A DNA stretch of 64,000 bases, from the NCBI RefSeq assembly GCF_029931775.1, contig NC_079321.1, positions 9,392,501 to 9,456,500 on the forward strand. Reading direction: 5' to 3'. The position numbers and the translations under genes are program-made. A model generated the notes under the pieces. That model worked only from the letters and a program-made list of their open reading frames with translations. It had not been told where the DNA came from and made no database searches. Source of the DNA: Euleptes europaea. Taxonomy: Eukaryota; Chordata; Lepidosauria; Squamata; Sphaerodactylidae. Positions 19,901-32,900 of this stretch are shown in pieces (the first letter of the stretch is position 1; every line of letters starts with the position of its first letter).

Positions 19901-22900
19901 ACTTTCGGGGGCTCCGAGTGTCTTTATGCAATTAATTAATGAAGTTTTGCATGATTTACTGTTTCGGGGGGTGGTGGTATTTCTCGATGACATTCTTATT
20001 TACTCTGAGACCATGGAAGAACATGTGCGCCTAGTGCGAGAAGTGCTCCAGCGGCTGCGGGAGCACAAACTGTATGCTAAGGTGTCCAAGTGTGAATTCC
20101 ACCAACCTTCTATTACATTTCTGGGGTATGTGATTTCCCACCAAGGGTTGGAAATGGACCCCGCCAAGGTCCAGGCGGTGCGGGACTGGGAAACCCCCAC
20201 TACCCGCCGCCAACTTCAACAGTTTTTGGGGTTTGCCAACTTTTACCGGAATTTCATTCCCAACTTTGCCCAAGTTGCGCTTCCCCTCACTGCCCTGTTG
20301 CGTACCAAGGACAGGGGGGCTAGCGCCGCACTCCCCTCAGCCCGTCTGCAATGGTCTCCCCAGTGCCAGCAAGCTTTTGAACGTTTAAAGCTACTTTTTT
20401 CATCCGAACCCGTTTTGGCTCACCCGGATTGCACCAAGCCCTTCGTGGTGCAGGTGGATGCCTCGGATGTAGCCATGGGCGGGGCCCTATTGCAGAGGGA
20501 TGAGGGGGGACGGTTGAGGCCATGCGCCTACTTCTCCAAGAAGTTTTCCCAGTCCGAAATCAACTGGGCCATTTGGGAGAAGGAGGCAGCAGCGGTCAAA
20601 CATGCCCTTACCATATGGAGACACTTCTTGGAGGGGGCCGAGCTGCCGTTCGAAGTGTGCACAGATCACAAGAATCTTGAGGCTCTCAAGGGAGCTAGAA
20701 AACTCAATGCCAAACAAATTCGGTGGGCCCAATTTTTTGCAAAATTCCGGTTCACCCTCAAACATGTCCCTGGCAAAGAAAATGCCCTAGCTGATGCTTT
20801 GTCACGACTTCCCCAGTATCGCAACGATTTCGATCGCCCCGTCGACTCCCTGTTCACTCCCGAACAGCGAGGGGAAGTCCCTGGCTTGGCCGTCACCACC
20901 CGATCCCAAGCCCGCCAACCGGAGACCCCCCCTACGCTCAAAGGTATCCCGGAAGCATTCCAACAGCGACTCCGGGACGCCTCCTTACAGGAGGAGGAGC
21001 ACCATCTCCTCCCCACTGGCCTGGAACGAACCAACACTTGGTGGGTGCAAGGGGGGAAACTATATGTCCCATCTTCCCTTCGCAAAGAAGTATTGGGACT
21101 TGTACATGGGGCCAGGCTAGCGGGTCATTTTGGTTTCATAAAAACGCTTCACCTGGTTCGAAGGCAATTCTGGTGGCCCGGTATGAGATCTGATGTAGAG
21201 TTGTATGTGCGCAGCTGCCCCACCTGCGCCACAGCCAAGAAACGGATGGGAAAACCCCCGGGGCTTCTCAAACCGCTTGAGAACCCCTCCCGTCCCTGGG
21301 AAGTCATCGCCATGGATTTTATCACCGACCTACCTCCAAGTCGGGGGAAAACGGTTCTCTGGGTTATCACAGACCTCTTTTCCAAACAGGTTCATTTCGT
21401 TCCATGTGCAGGTCTTCCTTCAGCCCAGGGCTTAGCTAAACTGTTCATCACGCACGTCCTCAGGCTACACTCGATCCCGAGGAAGGTCCTCTCCGACCGG
21501 GGGGTCCAGTTTGTTGCCAAATTCTGGCGGGCTTTCCTAAAGTTAATGGGAGTGGAGGAACAGGGCCTTTCTTCCGCCTATCACCCCCAAACGGATGGTC
21601 AAACGGAACGAGTAAATGCGGTAGTAGAATGTTATTTGCGTTGCTATGTAAATTTCCACCAGGACGACTGGGTCGACCTGCTGCCATTTGCCGAATATGC
21701 GTACAACAATGCGCCTCATTCCTCTACCGGCTTTAGTCCCTTCCAAGTTATATACGGGACGGATTTTGGCCCTTTCGGTTCTGCCCCCGTCTCGCCAGAG
21801 CTCCAGTCTACCCCTGATCTTCAGGAGTGGATTCAGGTGGTTAAATCCACCTGGCCATGGTTGCTCAAAAATCTGGAAAGGGCAAAAAGCAAGTACAAGG
21901 AACAAGCAGACAAACACCGGTCTCCGGGATGGGAACTCAAGGTGGGGGAGCAAGTCTATCTGTCCACCAAAAACCTCCGCTCTCTTCGCCCCTGCAAAAA
22001 ACTGAGCGACCGTTATGTAGGACCTTTCCCCATTACCAGAGTAATCAACGAGGTTACCGTGGAACTGAGTCTCCCTAAGACTCTCAAGGGAGTTCATCCA
22101 GTCTTCCATATAAGCCTCCTCAAACCTTATGTAGCGGCTCCCCAGTTCCACCCCCCTCCCGCTCATGAGATTCCTACCGTAGTAGGAGGGGATACCCATT
22201 TGGAAATATCCAAGGTTTTAGATTCCAAATGGAAGAAAGGGAAACTGTTTTACTTTGTTCGCTGGAAAAACCTTGGCTCCGCTCATGACGAATGGGTGGC
22301 CGCACCCCACATGGCAGCTCCTCGCTTGGTCCGAGAATTCCACCTCGCTTATCCCGATAAGCCTCGTCCTCTCGGAGGGGGGCCTTAAGGGGGGCAGAAT
22401 GTGAGGGTCTCTGTCTTTGTGTCTCTGCTTTCCATCACCTGCGGTGTTATCAGTGAACTCGTAAAAGCAGTTCACACCTTCTGGTCTCAGGCGCCAGGCC
22501 TGATGGCCCATGTATCTTCCCCCCCGCTGTTCTTCCTGCCAGTACTCCCTCAGGCCGGTGCGGCCTTGGAAGTGTGATAGCCGCACCAGACTTCCTGGGA
22601 TCCGTCTGATGTTTTGTATTATGCCAAGCTTGTAACTTCCCATAACAATAAGTGTGAACCCCAGTGCCCCAGTGCCCTGGAGTCAATATATTCTGTAAAC
22701 CCGTATAGCCCCTCACTTGCAACTTTCTACCTGTGCCTGTCTCATCTCCTGAAGGCTTCAATAAATCTATTGTTTCTGTATCAACGTCTGAGCAACTGAT
22801 TTGGAGAAGCAAACTCAGAGAGGGGGATCTCTCACACTATGTCAGTAGGGCTGCCAACCTCCAAGTACTAGCTGGCGATCTCCTGCAATTACAACTGATC

Positions 22901-25900
22901 TCCAGCCAATAGGGCTGTTGAATTAAAAAAAATTCGGTATAGTTCGGATTTGGCTGAATTCGGCCCGTTTAGATTCAGGATATGCCGAAGTCCGAACTCC
23001 CCCACTTCAGGTCCGTGCAATTCGGCGGGAATTCAAAGTTCGGGAAAAAAATTCGGCTGAATAAAGCCATTAAAAACACAACCGCGCCTTTCCGTGGCTC
23101 TGGGGGGCATTTTTGGGGGTAGAGGTCCCAAACTTTCAGCAGAGCTTCAAAGGACGTTTCTTGAAAGACCCCCCAAGTTTTGTAAAGATTGGGTAGGGGG
23201 GGCTGAGATATGGCCCCCAAAAGGGGTCCCCCCACCCTTAATGTGCATCTCTGAGCAGAGCTTGCTGCCCACGCACAAAGCTCCCAGCCCTGACAAACAG
23301 CTGAGAAGTTTTTTATGAATGAGGGAAAACCTGAAGACACACAACTGAAACCCCCCCTCAAACCAGGGAGAGAGAGACTCGAGGGGGAACACACACCCCA
23401 GGCAGAACCGGCAAAAGCCCCCTTTGGCTCCCCCCCCACCCACAGAAACTGCTCCCTCCCCCCACACACACAGACTCTGCTTCCCCCCCACACACACACA
23501 CACAGGAGAAAAATTATAGATTAAAGCCCCCAAAGGGGTCTTACTGTGGCTGTCTTCTTTTCCATCAGGAGGGGCTGGGGAGGACTGGGTAATCCAACAC
23601 GTTTCCATTTAGGCACGGGACGTTTTGCTCTGGAGGAGATGCATACAGGATCCCATTCATCCCAATAGGGAAAAGGGGAAAGGGGAAAGCCCATATCTCG
23701 GGACCCCCTGACCCAATGTTTACAAAACTTGGGTGGTCTCTTAAGAAGGCTTGTCTGAAGCTCCGCTCAAAGTTTGGGATCTGCACCCCCAAAAATGCGC
23801 CCCCTGCAGCCACGGAAAGAGAAAAGGGGGGGAGCCGATATTTCTGCCCCCACTGAACCCATCTTTACAAAGCTTGGGTGGTATCTTAAGAAGGATTGTC
23901 TGAAGCTATGCTGAAATTTTGGGGGCTGTATCCCCAAAAAAGCTCCCCCTGCAGCCACGCAAATGGAAAAGGGGGGGAGGGAAAAGGGGTGGATCCCATA
24001 TCTCGAGATCCCCTGACCCAATGTTTACAAAACTTGGGTGGTCTTTTAAGAAGGCTTGTCTGAATCTCTGCTAAAAGTTTGGGGTCTGTACTCCAAAAAA
24101 TACGCCCCCTGCAACCACAGAAAGGAGTGAATGTGCACAAGCACCCACACACACACACACACGAGGATTTCCCTCTCTCTCTCTCTCTCCCCGGCCCGGC
24201 CGCACATCAGCTGATTCCTCCAGTACTCAATCCTGACTGATTGGCCAGAAGAAGACACAGCTTGGCCACCGATTGGCCGGGGGAGGAGAATGCTGCTTAC
24301 TGACGGTTATGCTGCTTACTGACGGCCCCGAATTGGCTGGATTTATTCGTGAACTCCCGAATTCGCTGAATTCGCCCCCCCCCGGTTGCCCGCCATTTTT
24401 GAGTTCGGTTCGTCCGAACTAAAAACCACCGAATCAGGGGAAATTCGGCTGTTTTTCAGTTCGGGCCGAACCGAATCAACAGCCCTACCAGCCAATAGAG
24501 ATCAGGTCACCTGGAGAAAATGGCCGCTTTGACCATTGGACTCTACGGCATTGAAGTCCCTCCCCTCCCCAAACCCCGCCCTCCTCAGGCTCTGCCCCAA
24601 AAACCTCCAAGTATTTCCCAATCTGGAGCTGGCAATCCTATGTGTCAGAGACGTCTTGATCAGTAACGTAGGATGACTTGGAACCTCACAATTTCTGAAA
24701 ATAATTTGCCTCTAGTACTCCTGATCCTCATTCTTAACTCTGGTTCAAACGGCCAAGACTTTACAGGGGGAAGGATGGAAAACGTCATGGGCCATTTATG
24801 CAGGGCTGTTTTCCCACAGTCACCCCCACCAAGTGTTTCGGGGCTTCCTTGTAATAGTGCGTGCCTTTCCCAACCGCCAGAGGTCACCTCGCGCTCCCCG
24901 CACCCTTCCGCATCTTTTGCCCTCGTTTTCCAGATTCTGGCTAAAACCGCATCCAGAAAACACAGGCAAAACGCACGGAAACGTGTGGGGAGAGCGAGGT
25001 GACCTCTGACAGTCGGGAAAGGCATGCATAATCAAAAGAAAGCCCCCAAGCAATTGGCGGTGTGACTGCGAGGGAAACAGCCCTGCATAAATAGCCATAA
25101 AGTACAGGAAGACCTTGGACGCTTCCACAGTGGTAATGGTGACTTTTTATGGGTTTTTTAGAAATTTTTTTTATTTCGAGAAGTCCTCGCGCTTGAGAAT
25201 AGCTGGCTCGGAAACGGAGAAAACAAAACATTGTGGTAAAAGTGCTTGGGAAAACTACGGAGAAGAAAAAAGACAAGGAAACCATTTGAGAACCAAACGG
25301 AGGAAAATGTGTGCAGGAATGGGGAAAAAAAAACAAAGCTTTTGACGGCATGAACCATAGTAAACCAAAGAAAACAATAGTGTGTTTTTATAATCCTTAG
25401 GAGGAGGAGGAAGAGGAGAAAGAGGAAGGAGGGGAGCTTGTATTACCAGGGAGCGGCGTCTCCCCAAAGCTTCAGCAGCAGTTTGTGGACAAACTCAATG
25501 ACTTGAGGAGAAAGGTGGCTCCAACTGCCAGGAATATGCTGAAAGTGGTAAAATGCAGCGTACAGATTCCGTTCTGGATATTGTTGCTTTTCTTGCGCTC
25601 TGAGTGGTTGTCGGAAATGTTCACTCAGTATATGCCAGTATAGCTTTGGGGCAGCGAGAATTATAATTGCTAAAAACTGGAAGCAAATAAATAAACCTTC
25701 AATCAAAGAATGGAGAGAAAAACTATGGGTTTATATGCAGATGGCCAAACTTACAGATTCTTTACATGGTAAAGGTATGAATGAATTAAAAAAAAACATG
25801 GTTAAAGGCCGCCGCATATTGGGATAAATCGGCGAAAATGAATTTCACAAGTATTGTTAATGAATTGTAGAATTCTGTTTTTTTTCTAACAGTAGAAGAT

Positions 25901-26911
25901 ATTAATAGATTTTGAAACACTGTCAAAACACCTCTCCGGAAGTCTAGGGTGATGGGTGCACAGTTGGGTGGTGGTTATCGGGGCACTATATATTTTATAA
26001 ATTTTACCGTATAAATGTAATGTTATGGGATGTAGAAGTGCTCTTTTTGAGATTGTGTGCTTTAATGTTGTTTTTGTATTATGGTTTTAGTTTATTTTTT
26101 TTTTGTTTTTTTATATATACTGTTATCATTTATTTTTTGTTATGTTTAATTACAAAAAAATAAATAAAAATTAAAAAAAAAAGGAAATGTTCACTCAATG
26201 TGTGGACAGGTCCTTTAGTTAGCGCCATCGACAACCCCTATCTTCCCTGGGTCTGGTTTCCTCCTTTTTTTATAATCTCGAATGGGAGCTGCTTAGCCAA
26301 AGCAACCACCAATACGTAAGTCAGAAGAGCTCAGAACAGGATGACCAGCAGCCAGCCCTTCTGTGACCGGTTGGCGGCTGAGCCAATCGGTGCCCTGGGT
26401 TTCTTAATTTCTACCACCACCAAATCGCAGAGTGTTTCACAAGACAGATTAACTGGACTCATGCCTGGGGATTAGGGTTGCCAATCTCCAGGCACTGGAG
26501 ATCTCCTGCTATTACAACTGATCTCCAGCCGATAGAGATCAGTTCACCCGGGGAAAATGGCCGCTTTGCCAGTTGGACTCTGTGGCATTGTAGTCCCTCT
26601 CCCCCCCAAACCCCACCCTCTCCAGCATGGTGTAGTGGTTAAGAGCGGTGGTTAGGAGCGGTGGACTCTGATCTGGAGAACCGGGTTTGATTCCCCACTC
26701 CTCCACATGAGCGGCAGAGGCTAATCTGGTGAACTGGATTTGTTTCCCTGCTCCTACACATGAAGTCAGCTGGGTGACCTTAGGCTAGTCAAAGTTCTCT
26801 CAGCCCCACCTACCTCACAGGATGTCTGTTGTGGGGAGGGGAAGGGAAGGAGATTGTAAGCCGGTTTGATTCTCCCTTAAGTGGTAGAGAAAGTCGGCAT
26901 ATAAAAACCAA

Positions 26912-26944
<33 letters not shown>

Positions 26945-29900
26945 TTCTGCTTCTTTTTTAGGTTCTACCCCAAAAATCTCCAGGTATTTTCCAACCCAGA
27001 GCTGGCAACCCTACTAGGGATGTCAATCAGCAGTGTAAAGGATATGCTTGATTTTTCTTTATACCTCCATTGAATAATTCTCTTGTTACAGTCAATGCAT
27101 ATACAGCTCAATGTGTGATTTAAACCCTGTATTTATCCAAATATTGGTCCCTGGTTTTATTTGTAAGGTGAACACATGTTGGCTCTTTCTTACAGATGCA
27201 TACACATCAGGGTTGCCAGTCCCCCAACAGGGATGGAAGATGGAAGAATTCCCATCCCTGGCTCCCATTTCTCTCCTGGCAAGAGATAACTTTTTAAAAA
27301 ATGGCTGTCAGGAATGGCATCAGTCCTCCTGTGGTTTTACCATAGAGCTTCCAACAATTCCTAGAGAGAAATGATGTCACTTCTGGGTTTCCCTGGATAT
27401 GTCACACCATCGCTGACAGCTGCCTTCATGCCCCACCCCCCTATCTCCTGCTGGTTGCTGGCCGTGCATGGCAACCCTAGCACACATATATCACATACAT
27501 GCAAGATATATGTGCATTTGATGTAGTATGTAAACAGGGCTAGTATAAGGCAAATGTATGTGTTTGTGTAGGCCCCAGAGATATCTGCAGCATGCTCCAT
27601 TTTATACAAGGATTCATTAATGGAGGTTGAAGAGTTGCATGCAATTATTTGTATGTATGCCCCTGACTTGGATGGCCCAGGCTAGCCCGATCTCATCAGA
27701 TCAGATCTTGGAAGCTAAGCAGGGTTGGTCCTGGTTAGTATTTGGATGGGAGACCACCAAGGAATACCAGGGTTGCCATGCAGAGGAAGGCAATGGCAAC
27801 CCTCCTCTGTTGGTCTTTTGCCTTGAAAACCCCATAAGGGGTTGCCATAAGTCAGCTGCAACTTGACGGCACTTTACACACACCCATGCGTATGTATGAA
27901 GAGCAGATCTTTGCTTTATCTAAGGAAGAAGCCTTGTAAATGTGGGGGGGGATGGAAACTAATCCAATCCCTTTTGTGGGGCAATATCCCAGCACTCACT
28001 TAGTGCAGGATATTCAACCTGATTCAAGCAGCAGAGTTCAAAACAGCCAATAATATATATGTGTGGAGGAATATGAATAGGACACGTATTAAAATGGAAG
28101 AAAACTGTTTTTAATAAATGTCCATAAAGTATTTTAAAGCAAACATTTTTCTTTAGAGGTTTCTACTACTTTTACCTCATATTAAGCGAAACAGTGTTTC
28201 ATCTTGAGTGAGTGTGAGGCAGAGAGAGAGAGAGAGCAGTTGGCAGCGTCAGTTGGTTACAAGTAACTGTCACCAGAAGGGAAGGGCTGATTCTAGAGAA
28301 GCATAGAATCCACTGTCAATCAAATTCGGCTCCAGCATTTAATCCAACAGTAAATCCCAATGGTCCATAGATTTCTTTCCAGTCATTCAGCATAGCTACT
28401 TTAAGTATCTTGAAAACAATTGAGGCTATCCCCAAATTTGACCATAAGGGAGAAAGAAAACTGACTCTGCCAATTGTGCTGATGAGCCATCCTCACGTTG
28501 TGCTCTCTTGCAAAAAGCAAGGAAGCTGCCATTAGGGTACAAATATAGATTTTGGGTTTCTTGACTTCCGACCAGACAGTGGTTATGAACCAGGCACACA
28601 TGAACATATGAAGCTGCCTTATACTGAATCAGACCCTCAGTCCATCAAAGTCAGTATCGTCTGCTCAGACCAGCAGCGGCTCTCCAGGGTCTCAGGCCGA
28701 GGTCTTTCCCATCACCTACTTGCCTTGTCCCTTTAAATGGAGATGCCAGGGATGAAACCTGGGACCTTCTGCATGCCAAGCAGATGCTCTGCCACTGAGC
28801 CACGGCAGAACTAAGTGTTTTAATACATTGATTTCAATGAAGAAGACATAAGTTCAAAGTTCTCCCACAGGAATCAGTACGAAATTAAAAATGGGTAACG
28901 TACATTGGACTGGATCATGTACAATGAACATGCCATGACAGAACTAAAATATGATGTTTTTTTCTTCATCCCCCCCCTTTTGCTCAGGTATGGAATGAAA
29001 CAGTGGCAGAGAATGCTAAAAAATGGGCTGATCAATGTACTGCACATAGCAGTCCCATTGAGCTCCGAACTTTTGACGGTAAGTGTGAAATAATAAAATT
29101 CACCCATCCCCAATAAAACCCAGGTTTGCCACCAAGTGTACATTCAACAGGGAACCAATAACAGGTCTTTGATATCATTCTGTTACATGAGTTTTCAAAC
29201 GTGTTTCTCTCATGTTATGTTAAGGTTGCCAACTGGAAATTGGGGTGGGTGGGTGGAGCCTCAGGAAGTTGAGGCTTGCGGAGGGGCGGGACCTCAGCTG
29301 GGGGGATAATGCCATAGAGTCCAGCCTCCAAAGAAGCCATTTTCTCCAGGGTAAGTGATCTCTTTAGACTGGAGATCGTTTGTAACTCCAGCAGATCCCC
29401 AGGGTTCATTTGGAGGCTGGCAACCTTGAGTGGGATATCCATGAATAGAAGTGCAATCCTTTGGAGAGCTGTTCCAAGCTAAACCCATTGGTTCCAACCA
29501 GATTAGCCAACCTACCGAGGTTAACAAAATGCCTTTGTTCAGACTGGATCCTTATGCATTTCATTCCAAATGGACACCCTGGCTCTAGGGTTGCCAGCTC
29601 CAGGTTGGGAAATACCTGGAGATTTTGGGAGTGGAGCCTGAGGAGGGCAGGGTTTGGGGGGGACTTCAATGCCGTGCCAAAGTGCTTATTTTCTCCTGGT
29701 GAGCTGATCTCTAACGGCTGGAGATCAGTTGTAATAGCAGGACATCACCAGCCACCACCTGGAGGTTAGCAATCCTACCTAGCCCTCACATATTTTCCCT
29801 GTGGTGGCGATGGGGGCAGCCATGAATTTGATTGGGTAATGACCCAAGAGGAAAGGGTCAAGCAGCTCTTCATCCCACCTCTCATCTGGTCAAAATGGAA

Positions 29901-32900
29901 GTCTCTGCAGGCTACTTTTCATTTAAAAAAAATGTTTGGCAATTATTATGTGTACTTGCCAATTTATCTTTGGTTTGTTCCAGCCTTAACTAACTGTATA
30001 TAATCTTCATTTAAACACACGGAGGCATTTATTGAGGACTTCGGTTGTTGATCACAATTATGCATATGCCTTGGGTGAATTAACAGCCAATCTTAATGAA
30101 TCCTTGCATGATTTTAAGTATCACATCTTAGTAACACAACTAGGATAGTGCAGGACGTCTGTATGCTGTGCTCTGTTTAGAGGCTGCTAATTTTAACTTT
30201 GTTCTCTTTTTCCCTTTCCTGTCCTCATTTATCCTCCCTATTTTCTTTTCTACTTCTCTATTTCTTTGTTCAGTTTTTTCTTCTAGTATGTAGCTTCCAT
30301 TGCCTTTATATTGCTTGACTCTTAGGCCTTTTATGCAAGTAGGGTTGCCAGCTCTGGGTTGGGAAATACCTGGAGATTTTAGGGGCGGAGCCTGAGGAGG
30401 GTGGGGTTTGGGGAGGGGAGGGACTTCAGTGCCATAGAGTCCAATTGCCAAAACGGTCATCTTCTCCAGGGGAACGGATCTCTATCGGCTGGAGATCAGT
30501 TGTAATAGCGGGAGATCTCCAGCTATTACCTGGAGGTTGGCAACCTTATATGCAATTTTCCCCCTTGGTTACCCCCCTGACTGCTTTGGGGCTTTGCTTT
30601 GATTATGCATTGCCTTTTCTGACCGTGAAAGGTCGTCTTGCTCTCCCCGCGTGATTCCGTGCATTTTGCCCATGTTCAGCATCCAGAAAACTTGGGCAAA
30701 ATGTGCGGAAATGCGTGGGGAGAGTGAGGTGACCTCTGACAGAGGAAACAGCCATGCATAAAAGGCCTTTGCATTTCTCCCTTCCTAGTAGGGTTGCCAA
30801 CCTCCAGGTACTAGCTGGAGATCTCCTGCTATTACAACCGATCTCCAGTCGATAGAGATCAGTCCACCTGGAGAAAAATGGCCACTTTGGCCATTGGACT
30901 CTATGGGATTGAAGCCCCTTCCCTTCCCTCCCCAAACCCCACCCTCCTCATGCTCCCCCCGAAAAAACCTCCCGCTGGTGGCTAAGAGGGCCCTGGCAAC
31001 CTTACTTCCTAGTGTTGCCAGGTCCCTCTTTGTCACCAGCAGGAGGTTTTTGGGGCAGAGCCTGAGGAGGGTGGGATTTGGGGAGGGGAGGGACTTCAAT
31101 ACCCCAGAGTCCAATTGCCAAAGCAGCCATTTTCTATAGGGGAACCAATCTCTATCGGCTGGAGAACAGTTGTAATAGCAAAAGATCTACAGCTACTACC
31201 TGGAGGTTGGCAACCCTATCCCTTCCCCTCCTCTCGGCTATCTACTTGAGGGAGAACGTGGATGTGGGAGTGGTGTGGAGAAAAATCTCAAAGCTTGTTC
31301 ATGCTCTTGAGGCTTTGGGGTATTTATTTTAAAGTTTTAAGATATTTCAAAATTTAATTAAATATAATTCTTCCTTTATAGATGTTATGTGTGGCCAGAC
31401 TGTATCCCAGTCAGATCCCGCCAGCACCTGGGATGAAATAGTTGGCTACTGGGCTAGTAAAAAAAATGATTTCAAGTATGGCGTTGGGCGTATTAATCCC
31501 AGAGTAAACATTCATAGCTATACACAGGTATGAACATAAATACAATCTAGATCAGGAAAGTGATATGAAACATTGGTAATATCTGTCTATCGTCTATTTA
31601 AAGGTAAAGGTCCCCTGTGCAAGCACCGGGTCATTCCTGACCCATGGGGTGACGTCACATCCTTACGTTTACTAGGCAGACTTTGTTTACGGGGTAGTTT
31701 GCCAGTGCCTTCCCCAGTCATCTTCCCTTTACCCCCAGCAAGCTGGGTACTCATTTTACTGACCTCGGAAGGACGGAAGGCTGAGTCAACCTTGAGCAGG
31801 CTACCTGAAACCAACTTCCGTTGAGATCGAACCCAGGCCATGAGCAGAGCATGGACTGCAGTACTGCAAGCTTACCACTCTGCACCACGGGGCTCCTTAT
31901 CTATTTACCTCTCCATTTTTATCCATTTTTAAACTGGGAAATGTTGTCTAAGGGGCTTGAAGCAAGGTGCCAGAAATATGCAGATGACACCTAGCTCCAT
32001 TTCTCCTTAATAGTCGAGTCAGGTCGGACTGTGGAAGTCCTGGTGCCAAAAGAAGGTAATGGGGTTAGGGTTGCCAGGTCCCTCTTTGCCACTGGTGGGA
32101 GGGTTTGGGGGAGGAGCCTGAGGAAGGCGGGGTTTGGGGAAGAGAGGGATTTCAATGCAATAGAGTCCAATTGCCAGAGCAGCCATTTTCTCCAGGGGAA
32201 CTGATCTCTATCGGTTGGAGATCAGTTGTAATAGCAGGAGATCTCCAGCTAGTACATGGAGGCTGGCAATCCTAAATGGGATGGATGAGGGCCAATAAAC
32301 AGAAGCTCAATCCGGTTGATCCTGAGGTGCTGTTGGTCAATTTTTTAAAAAGCTACTCAAGGAATCTGAGGCCAGTCTATCATGGAGTGGGTTGCACTCT
32401 CCATGAAGAAGAAGAGTTGGTTTTTATATGCTGACTTTCTCTACCACTTAAGGGAGAATCAAACCGGCTTACAATCTCCTTCCCCTCCCCTCCCCACAAC
32501 AGACATCCTGTGAGGTAGGTGGGGCTGAGAGGGCTGTGACTAGCCCAAGGTGACCCAGCTGGCTTCGTGTGTAGGAGTGGGGAAACAAATACAGTTCACC
32601 AGACTAGCCTCTGCCGCTCATGGGGAGGAGTGGGGAATCGAATCCGGTTCTCCAGATCAGAGTCCACCACTCCAAACCACTGCTCTTAACCACTACAACC
32701 TGCTAGCTCCTGAAGGAGCAGGTTTGTAGCTTGGAGGCGCTGCTGGATCCTGCCGTACCGTAGAAAGTGCAGGTCTCCTCCATGGCATGTAGTATCTTTT
32801 ATGTGCTCTGGTTGATTTGCCAGCTACGGCTGTTCCTCAAAAAGTGTGATCTGGCCAGTGTGATCCATGCCCTGATCATAGCCAAGTTAGACTACTGTAG

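Larger units (their letters stand above)
16984..22836 (+). mobile_element. Ty3/Gypsy chromovirus (Sushi-like), whole-looking and young
   Basis: A 5853-bp LTR element in the same orientation as CRISP-B. The target site ctatg is duplicated exactly (16979-16983 and 22837-22841). Both 437-bp LTRs begin TGTG, end CACA and look identical by eye, which implies a very recent insertion. Parts in order: 5' LTR, gag, pol (protease, RT, RNase H, integrase, chromodomain), purine-rich tract, 3' LTR. No breaks were seen. The left LTR starts 47 bp after the exon 2 splice donor of CRISP-B, and the equivalent CRISP-C intron lacks the element. Confidence 0.95.

Noticed and set aside
22975-23608. Antisense open frames of 150-174 codons and similar ones in 34538-35169
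   Set aside because: They follow the tandem modules of the large hAT-type element; the repeated peptide pattern comes from the DNA repeats.
26627-26700. tRNA gene-like box A and box B
   Set aside because: Same sequence recurs as SINE heads in the window with a shared body and TTC tail; no cloverleaf of normal length.
27662-27780. 5S rRNA gene
   Set aside because: 5S ends are missing and a SINE tail follows; many diverged copies exist nearby.
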